Part shown: one piece after another, positions 7,210 to 11,588 of the stretch | Position numbering within the stretch: position 1 is the first letter of the stretch | Layout: the number at the start of each line of letters is the position of its first letter | NCBI GenBank assembly: GCA_030642865.1 | Contig: DAOWMW010000016.1 | Location: 1 to 11,588 of the forward strand | Source of the DNA: Desulfobacteraceae bacterium | Lineage (GTDB): Bacteria > Desulfobacterota > Desulfobacteria > Desulfobacterales > BuS5 | DNA length: 11,588 nt | Direction: 5' to 3' | Notes under the pieces: model-generated | Database searches by the model: none | What the model was told of the DNA's origin: nothing | What the model saw: the letters and a program-made list of their open reading frames with translations, nothing else | Made by a program: the position numbers and the translations under genes

Positions 7210-7286
7210 CAGTGGTATCTGGTTAGGGGTTTGCAAGAAACAAAACAATTAAACGTTTCTTACTCAGGATTTTAATCGAACACTAT
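7210..7286. repeat. Miniature inverted-repeat element, copy 2 (decayed)
   Basis: This stretch aligns without gaps to 6881-6957 with about 61 of 77 bases identical, including a perfect 24-nt core (7231-7254). Its left end keeps GGTTAG but the right inverted arm has drifted (TTTTAATCGAACACTAT), so its own hairpin is much weaker than in copy 1. No clear target duplication flanks it. It looks like an older insertion of the same element. Confidence 0.65.
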
Positions 7287-7473
7287 CCATAAAATTTACG
7301 AATTTTATTTTTTCTGTGATCATTAAAACCTTTTATCTTGAAATTGAGATTAAATTATTTTAAATTTGTAAGGACAATGATATATAATATTATAATTCTA
7401 TAACATTATGCAGTGCTTTGGGCCTAAAGATAATATTTTTGGGAAGACCAGAGGTCAGAGGGGGGAAGGCGAT

Positions 7474-7569
7474 ATAATAAATACTCCGATGGCCGATAAC
7501 GCAGTGAAATTTATTATCTGGAAATTTTCACCCACTGGGTGTTATTTTCTGCTGAGGTAATACCTCGGC
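7474..7569 (+). other. Cluster of stem-loops, first part
   Basis: Three hairpins follow one another. ATAATAAAT (7474-7482) pairs perfectly with ATTTATTAT (7509-7517) around a 26-nt loop. CACCC (7529-7533) pairs with GGGTG (7537-7541). GCTGAGGT (7551-7558) pairs with ACCTCGGC (7562-7569) around AAT, with one G-U, and is followed by TTTTC, which makes the last a weak terminator-like structure. They lie 270-370 bp before the dehydratase-like pair. Confidence 0.5.
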
Positions 7570-7578
7570 TTTTCAAGG

Positions 7579-7655
7579 CAGGGGCGGATTCCATATCCGC
7601 CCTGTCCATATCCGCCTCATACCCGCAGGGCAGAAATGGATTCTGCTTTGGGTAT
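7579..7655 (+). other. Cluster of stem-loops, second part
   Basis: GGGCGGAT (7582-7589) pairs with ATCCGCCC (7595-7602) around TCCAT, and the stem extends through CAG/CTG with one bulged base. CCATATCCGCC then occurs twice (7591-7601 and 7606-7616). Next, ATACCC (7619-7624) pairs with GGGTAT (7650-7655) and encloses GCAGAA (7630-7635) pairing with TTCTGC (7641-7646) across an asymmetric internal loop. Together with the preceding hairpins this could be a structured leader RNA, a small RNA, or a REP-like element. It matches no riboswitch class I know. Confidence 0.5.
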
Positions 7656-7715
7656 CCCCCATAACCCCTAACCCTTTTTTTTCATGTGAGAAGCGATGGC
7701 ATTACCGCAGAAAAT

Positions 7716-7737
7716 GCAGAAAAACTGCTTATTTTTT
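7716..7737 (+). terminator. Possible weak intrinsic terminator in the leader
   Basis: GCAG (7716-7719) and CTGC (7725-7728) form a 4-bp stem around five A, followed by TTATTTTTT. The stem is short. It could end transcripts coming from the upstream structured stretch about 100 bp before the dehydratase-like pair. Confidence 0.25.
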
Positions 7738-7842
7738 AATCTAATATCTCGGCAAACTTTCCGTTCTTCGCGGTGAAATCCAGTTTTTTTGTACAAAGGA
7801 AATGAAGGCTGCCAAACGTGACATTATCAAAAGGAGAAAAAT

Positions 7843-8985
7843 ATGAAAAATGTGTTGAGTAAAATCACAGATATTGTTTCAGATCCTTATGCTTTTGTAG
7901 GAAGCGTCCGGGAACAGACCGGAAAAAAAGTCATAGGGTGCTTTCCCATGCATGTACCTGAAGAACTGGTGCATGCAGCGGGAATGCTTCCAGTGGTAAT
8001 TTGGAGGAGCAACGAAGCTGTTACATGGGGCCATGCCCATGTACCAGCCTATGACTGTGGCATTACAAGAAGCTTTGTGGACGATGCAGTAAGGGGAAAA
8101 TTACCATTTATGGACGGGATGGTTTTTCATGTGAGGCAATGTCTGCAGGCAGGGGAATTTCCATATATTATGGAAAGAAACGTAAAGCCTGCTTATCAAA
8201 AGAATCTGTATCTTCCTGCTCTTTATCCTGGAGAGGCAATTAAAGATTTTACAATTACAGAGCTGGATGTTTTTAAAACTTCCCTTGAGGAATTTTCAGG
8301 GAATAAAATAACAGATGAAAAGCTTAAAGAGAGTTTTGAGATCTATAACCTGAATCGATCCTTACTTGAACGGGTTTATGAAATTAGAAGAGAAAAACCG
8401 GAAATACTTAAAGCCAAAGAGATGATGCAGATAGTCTGGTCCAGCATGCTGATGCCAAAAGAAGACCACAACAAAATCCTTACAGAACTTATCAGCAAAA
8501 TGGAAGCAAAGGAGGTGATCCCTGATAAAACCAGGATCAGAGTCATCCCTGTGGGGGGACTTTGCCAAACAATTCAGCCCGACATTTTAGATCTCATAGA
8601 GGATCTTGGGATGATTATCCCGGACGATGACCTGTATGTGGGATCAAGATACTTTGCAAACAAGGTCAGCCTTGATGGTGATCCCATAGATGCTCTTGCA
8701 AAACGCTACCTGACAAAATCCCCTTTATGCCCCACTAAAGGTGTTTGGGATATACATTGGGGTGACGAGGCAATAAAAAAGATGAACGATAACAATGCCA
8801 GGGGAATTATAAGTATAATGATAAAATATTGTCCGCCCCATGCCTGCTATTACCCTGACTTTAAAAGCAAAATGGATAAAGAAGGTATTAACGAGATAAT
8901 GATACAGGTGGAGCATGAAATTATCTCCCTGGAATCCGTTAAAACCAGATTGCAAACATTTGTAGAGATACTGGGGGGCGTATAA
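7843..8985 (+). CDS. 2-hydroxyacyl-CoA dehydratase / BcrC-like subunit
   Basis: This 380-residue protein belongs to the 2-hydroxyacyl-CoA dehydratase family, which includes HgdB-type dehydratase beta subunits and the BcrC/BadD/BzdN subunits of class I benzoyl-CoA reductase. These enzymes carry an Fe-S cluster and use one-electron, ATP-driven reduction to open CoA thioesters to radical chemistry. The N-end KVIGCFPMHVPEELVHAAGMLPV (about 29-51) is the family opening. The probable cluster ligands are Cys72 (YDCGITRS), Cys100 (VRQC) and Cys330 (IKYCPPHACYYPD), matching the usual two-early, one-late spacing. GGLCQTIQPDILDLIEDLG (238-256) is the second-domain motif, and the C-end IQVEHEIISLESVKTRLQTF is typical. 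The ATG at 7843 has AAGGAG 7 nt upstream. Its stop overlaps the start of the next gene. Length fits BcrC, but substrate cannot be read from sequence. Confidence 0.88.
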   Translation: MKNVLSKITDIVSDPYAFVGSVREQTGKKVIGCFPMHVPEELVHAAGMLPVVIWRSNEAVTWGHAHVPAYDCGITRSFVDDAVRGKLPFMDGMVFHVRQCLQAGEFPYIMERNVKPAYQKNLYLPALYPGEAIKDFTITELDVFKTSLEEFSGNKITDEKLKESFEIYNLNRSLLERVYEIRREKPEILKAKEMMQIVWSSMLMPKEDHNKILTELISKMEAKEVIPDKTRIRVIPVGGLCQTIQPDILDLIEDLGMIIPDDDLYVGSRYFANKVSLDGDPIDALAKRYLTKSPLCPTKGVWDIHWGDEAIKKMNDNNARGIISIMIKYCPPHACYYPDFKSKMDKEGINEIMIQVEHEIISLESVKTRLQTFVEILGGV

Positions 8986-10241
8986 TGGGAATTAAATATA
9001 AAGTAAACAGACTTGAAACCACAAACGAAATAAGGCCCCTTGTTGATAAACACTGGGAAGAATTAAGAACCGCCAAGGATAGAGGCGAAAAAGTGGCATG
9101 GGCATCGGGTCCGACTTTTATTTTTGCATATGCCATGGGTATGAAATGTCATTTCATGGCAGGATATTCCGCATACTGCGGTGGAATAGGTGCTGGAGAA
9201 GAGGTCCTTAAAGTAGCGGAAATGACAGGAGATCTTCCTGAATCATGCTCATATCACCGTCTCCATATGGGAATGGCGGAAGCCGTAGCAAGAGATATTC
9301 CCATTAACCCCCAGGCAATACTCCCCATGCCGGATCTCATGGTTGCAGGCCGCCTCTGTCCTGAAATGTCCCATTATGCAGAAGGGCTTAATCGGAGATT
9401 CGGAATCAGGGTTCTCCCGGTTGATCTTCCAAGCGTTTATAATATAGAGGATGCGCCCAGAATAAGAGAATTTGTTTACAGGCAGTTTAAGGAGACAGTT
9501 ATTCCCACAGTGGAGGATGTTTGCGGGAAGCCCTTTGATTATGACCGTATGAGTGAAATTTTAAGCGTATTAAAAAAAGTAGCTACATTAAGAAATCAAT
9601 GCTGGGAATATTTTAAAGAAAAACCATCACGGTGGACACTATGGGATTACGGGGTAAGTATAGCTCCGGTCTTTTATATGATGGGAAATCCTGCAGGTAT
9701 TACATACTACGAAAAACTTTTAAAAGAACTTCAGGATAGAAAAAAGAACAACATCCCCGCCATAGCTCCTGATGGTGAAAAATATCGTCTGTATTGGGAT
9801 GGATGGCTTCCCTGGGCCTTTCTTGGGAAATTTATGCGTAAATTTACCCCCCATGGAGCTGTATGTATTTGCGGCAGGTATCCATGGGAATTTTTCCCGA
9901 ATCCGGAGCTCATTGATCCTGAAAATCCTGTGGAGTCCTGGGCAGATCTATATTATGGAAACGGGCAACTTATTCATCATTTTTCTCCCAGGGGAACAGT
10001 CGATTTAATAGGAAATTTAATTGAAGATTACTCCATAGACGGACTTTTGATGTTCTCTTCCAAAACCTGTCGAATTATGAACTTGTCCCAGCCTGACATA
10101 ATAGATACTTTGGATAAAAAATACGGAGTCCCCGGTGTAATTGTTGAAGGAGATATGATAGATCCTGCCATGATTTCGGATTCCCAGATAGAAACAAGGC
10201 TTGAAGCACTCTACGAAATGATAGATTCCAGAAGAAAGTAA
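8985..10241 (+). CDS. 2-hydroxyacyl-CoA dehydratase / BcrB-like subunit
   Basis: This 418-residue protein is the partner subunit, of the BcrB/BadE/BzdO or dehydratase alpha type. Three likely cluster ligands show the family spacing: Cys88 (ESCSYHRLHMG), Cys125 (GRLCPEMSHY) and Cys362 (SSKTCRIMNLSQ). The C-end GVPGVIVEGDMIDPAMISDSQ, ending with IETRLEALYEMI, is the family signature. YRLYWDGWLPWAFLGKF (267-283) and VCICGRYPWEFFPN lie in the central domain. The ATG is at 8985 and shares its A with the TAA of the preceding gene (TAATG), with a G-rich stretch (8973-8978) as ribosome binding site, so the two are translationally coupled and expected to form a heterodimer. The subunit order is that of the bcrC-bcrB pair in Thauera, but no activator ATPase (BcrA/BcrD or HgdC type) follows: the next gene is nth on the other strand. 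Benzoyl-CoA reductase, a 2-hydroxyacyl-CoA dehydratase, or another family member are all possible. Confidence 0.88.
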   Translation: MGIKYKVNRLETTNEIRPLVDKHWEELRTAKDRGEKVAWASGPTFIFAYAMGMKCHFMAGYSAYCGGIGAGEEVLKVAEMTGDLPESCSYHRLHMGMAEAVARDIPINPQAILPMPDLMVAGRLCPEMSHYAEGLNRRFGIRVLPVDLPSVYNIEDAPRIREFVYRQFKETVIPTVEDVCGKPFDYDRMSEILSVLKKVATLRNQCWEYFKEKPSRWTLWDYGVSIAPVFYMMGNPAGITYYEKLLKELQDRKKNNIPAIAPDGEKYRLYWDGWLPWAFLGKFMRKFTPHGAVCICGRYPWEFFPNPELIDPENPVESWADLYYGNGQLIHHFSPRGTVDLIGNLIEDYSIDGLLMFSSKTCRIMNLSQPDIIDTLDKKYGVPGVIVEGDMIDPAMISDSQIETRLEALYEMIDSRRK

Positions 10242-10259
10242 GAAAACAATTTGTTTACC

Positions 10260-10299
10260 CTTGAACGAAAATCTGCAAAGCTGGCAGTTTTCGTTCAAG
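10260..10299. other. Long hairpin between convergent genes
   Basis: CTTGAACGAAAA (10260-10271) pairs perfectly with TTTTCGTTCAAG (10288-10299), and CTGC (10273-10276) with GCAG (10284-10287) above it, with one bulged T and a 7-nt loop. Neither strand has a U-tract after it, so it is not a standard intrinsic terminator. Its place, 19 bp after the dehydratase pair and 17 bp after the end of nth, suggests transcript end formation or protection for both. Confidence 0.6.
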
Positions 10300-10316
10300 C
10301 ACCATGGAGCATTCCA

Positions 10317-10985
10317 TTATCCGGCCATTTTTTTAATTCGCCTTGGGGTTACTCCATTTTGAGGGCAATCCAGCTCAAAAAGGCAGGAGTCACATTGGGG
10401 ACCAACGGGCTTGCACAGCTCCTGGCCAAAAGCCACCAGAATTGAATTAATTTTTTTCCAGTATTCAACTGGTAATATTTCTCGTAAAACCTTTTCTGTG
10501 GACTCAGGATTTTTAGTATTTACAAAATTCCAGATATTCATGATTCTGTGGACATGCGTATCCACACATATTGCAGGTTTGTCAAATGCTACAGATAAAA
10601 CAAGGTTGGCCGTTTTACGCCCTACGCCTGGCAGTTTCAAAAGTTCATCAAGTTCATCCGGCACACTGTGGGCATAAGGTTTCAGCGCATCAGAAAGCCT
10701 GTGAAGATATTTTGCCTTATTTTTAAAAAAGCCAACGGGATGTATTAATTTGCGGATTTCTTTTTCACTCAGCCTGGCAAGTCTGTGAATATCAGGTGCT
10801 TCGCTGAACAGTCTGCTGGATGCTTTTGCGGTGGTTTGATCCCTGGTCCTGGCGGAGAGAATTGTTGCAACCAGCACTTTGAAGGGATCCCTGGTCTGCA
10901 CAGCGATTAAATCGACAACAGGAGTATTATATTTTGTAACCTCCTGTTCAAGGGCTAAAAGAAACGATGGAAGATTTATTGACAT
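10317..10985 (-). CDS. nth: Endonuclease III (DNA glycosylase/AP lyase)
   Basis: This 222-residue protein is endonuclease III, the bifunctional base-excision-repair enzyme that removes oxidised pyrimidines and cuts at the abasic site. The helix-hairpin-helix motif is LPGVGRKTA (118-126) with catalytic Lys124. The catalytic Asp is Asp142 in ICVDTHVHRIMN. The C-terminal [4Fe-4S] motif is C-x6-C-x2-C-x5-C with Cys191, 198, 201 and 207. The damage-recognition loop reads ATILSARTRDQTT (40-52), whereas E. coli has LSAQATD; the Arg form is known from archaeal-like and other bacterial Nth proteins, so activity is not in doubt. The ATG at 10985 gives a normal N-end, but no good Shine-Dalgarno precedes it. 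It stands alone and is convergent with the dehydratase-like pair. Confidence 0.95.
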   Translation of the reverse strand: MSINLPSFLLALEQEVTKYNTPVVDLIAVQTRDPFKVLVATILSARTRDQTTAKASSRLFSEAPDIHRLARLSEKEIRKLIHPVGFFKNKAKYLHRLSDALKPYAHSVPDELDELLKLPGVGRKTANLVLSVAFDKPAICVDTHVHRIMNIWNFVNTKNPESTEKVLREILPVEYWKKINSILVAFGQELCKPVGPQCDSCLFELDCPQNGVTPRRIKKMAG

Positions 10986-11098
10986 TGTTTTTAAAAAAGT
11001 TGGAGTTACATTTTAAAGTTTGTTTGTGATAATACAGTTTGTTAAACCAAACATTTCAAAGCGGCTGAGCCCCTGCAATCCAATGAAACGTCATGTTC
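10986..11098. other. Short intergenic gap, nothing recognised
   Basis: The 113 bp between the nth start and the toxin stop codon should hold the nth promoter. I see no clear -35/-10 pair and no terminator for the toxin-antitoxin operon. Confidence 0.5.
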
Positions 11099-11392
11099 TC
11101 ATTTTAACTTATTGCTTATCCATGCAGGATTTTTTCTGCAATCTAATACGGCTGAAATAATTATTACATCAAATTTTATTGTGTAATAAATAGCATAAGG
11201 GAACCTTTTTGATAAGAGTCTATATTTCCCAAAATGTTTAGAATGAATTCCGGCATAAATTTTAAGGGAGTCTATATCAGAAAATAGCGATTCTTGAAAA
11301 TAATTTCCTAAACCCTCACGTTGGGATTCATAGAATGAATAACCGCCATCCAAATCATTATAAGCAGATTCAGATATTTGAATCTTCATCAT
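11099..11392 (-). CDS. ParE/RelE-family toxin of a toxin-antitoxin pair
   Basis: This is a small toxin of about 97 residues of the ParE/RelE superfamily; members either poison DNA gyrase (ParE) or cleave mRNA on the ribosome (RelE). The pattern IQISESAYNDLDGGYSFYESQREGLG at the N-end (two helices), then FPYAIYYTIKFDVIIISAVLDCRKNPAWI (beta sheet with the conserved Arg and Pro-x-Trp end) fits the family. The frame extends to an ATG at 11428, but the likely start is ATG 11392 or 11389, which overlap the antitoxin stop (ATATGATG) and give the family's normal length. It is translationally coupled to the antitoxin. Which of the two toxic activities it has cannot be decided here. Confidence 0.85.
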   Translation of the reverse strand: MMKIQISESAYNDLDGGYSFYESQREGLGNYFQESLFSDIDSLKIYAGIHSKHFGKYRLLSKRFPYAIYYTIKFDVIIISAVLDCRKNPAWISNKLK

Positions 11393-11577
11393 ATAGAATT
11401 TCTCATTTGTTTTTTTGCCAATTCCCAATCAATAAGTTTATCTTCTCCACTTGTAATTTTTTCATCTCTTTCTTTTAAAACAGATTCATGCCAATCTGGA
11501 GAAGGGAAATCTGCTGAATTATGACATATGTCATCCCATATCATCTCTATAGCCATAAATTTTTCATTTAAACTCAT
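11389..11577 (-). CDS. Antitoxin of the addiction-module type
   Basis: This 62-residue acidic protein lies directly before the toxin and overlaps it by 4 bp or 1 bp, depending on the toxin start. It matches the pattern of the short 'addiction module' antitoxins that pair with ParE/RelE toxins: an N-terminal helix with IEMIWDDIC, then SPDWHESVLKERDEKITSGEDKLIDWELAKKQM. Such antitoxins neutralise the toxin by binding and often repress their own operon. The ATG at 11577 gives a complete-looking protein. The frame stays open to the window edge 11 bp upstream, so a slightly earlier start cannot be excluded, and the promoter is outside the window. A perfect 14-bp palindrome, ATGACATATGTCAT, lies within the coding sequence at 11521-11534. 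Confidence 0.85.
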   Translation of the reverse strand: MSLNEKFMAIEMIWDDICHNSADFPSPDWHESVLKERDEKITSGEDKLIDWELAKKQMRNSI

Positions 11578-11588
11578 ATCTTTAAGCG

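Larger units (their letters stand above)
6731..7842. other. 1.1-kb gene-free, AT-rich intergenic region
   Basis: The region separates the divergent rnd operon and the dehydratase-like pair, so it should hold both promoters. The left half is AT-rich and carries the two miniature elements and the sigma-54-like site. A possible sigma-70 site, TTGAAA (7338-7343), 17 bp and TAAATT (7361-7366), points toward the dehydratase pair but is weak in such AT-rich DNA. The right half (about 7440-7740) is richer in G/C and full of hairpins, listed separately. I find no ORF with coding character on either strand. At 7747-7781 a stretch including CGTTCTTCGCGGTGAAATCC resembles a motif I remember as frequent between genes in related bacteria. 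Confidence 0.7.

Noticed and set aside
6881-7286. Complete insertion sequence bounded by the two 77-bp copies
   Set aside because: The 250 bp between them has no ORF of transposase character, and the copies are in direct rather than inverted orientation.
7378-7404. Short leader peptide after AAGGAC at 7371-7376
   Set aside because: The AAGGA is only two bases from the ATG and the frame gives eight low-complexity codons (mostly Ile, Tyr, Asn).
7650-7682. C-rich run ending in eight T as a G-quadruplex on the minus strand
   Set aside because: Only three clear G-runs are present on that strand, so a stable three-tetrad quadruplex is not supported.
11393-11428. Toxin start at the ATG at 11428
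   Set aside because: It would overlap the antitoxin gene by 40 bp and add residues not typical of the family; ATGs at 11392/11389 overlap the antitoxin stop as is usual in such pairs.

Overview
The window looks like a chromosomal segment of an AT-rich, strictly anaerobic Gram-negative bacterium, most likely a sulfate reducer or relative in the Desulfobacterota (Desulfobacterales-like). The grounds are a two-subunit, oxygen-sensitive 2-hydroxyacyl-CoA dehydratase / benzoyl-CoA reductase type enzyme, menaquinone synthesis by the futalosine route, a standalone PPC/DUF296 protein, and a periplasmic LysM protein. This placement is inference; no 16S or other lineage marker is present.

Layout. (1) 1-1190, +: the 3' two thirds of groEL, followed by two stem-loops, the second a good intrinsic terminator, lying between two copies of a 39-bp imperfect repeat. 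(2) 1551-2558, +: an exported LysM protein. (3) 2648-3085, +: a PPC/DUF296 protein, with a 23-bp perfect direct repeat on either side. (4) 3086-3417: non-coding, filled by a 168-bp palindromic element. (5) 6730 down to 3418, -: a tight rnd-mqnE-mqnC operon, that is an RNase D-like exonuclease followed by the two radical SAM enzymes of the futalosine menaquinone pathway. (6) 6731-7842: 1.1 kb with no gene, holding two related 77-bp inverted-repeat elements (one flanked by a 9-bp duplication), a sigma-54-like promoter match and a run of hairpins. (7) 7843-10241, +: two translationally coupled genes of the 2-hydroxyacyl-CoA dehydratase / class I benzoyl-CoA reductase family, with no activator ATPase next to them. 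(8) 10985 down to 10317, -: endonuclease III, convergent with the dehydratase pair across a long hairpin. (9) 11577 down to 11099, -: a small ParE/RelE-type toxin-antitoxin pair.

How the parts relate. mqnE and mqnC supply two steps of menaquinone synthesis. The dehydratase-like pair probably performs an ATP-driven radical step on a CoA thioester, but needs an activator encoded elsewhere. The rest is a mix of housekeeping genes (GroEL, Nth, RNase D) and intergenic repeat elements. No phage, complete insertion sequence, CRISPR array, tRNA or rRNA gene was seen. The least explained parts are the structured 1.1-kb stretch ahead of the dehydratase pair, the miniature inverted-repeat elements inside it, and the orphan dehydratase pair itself.
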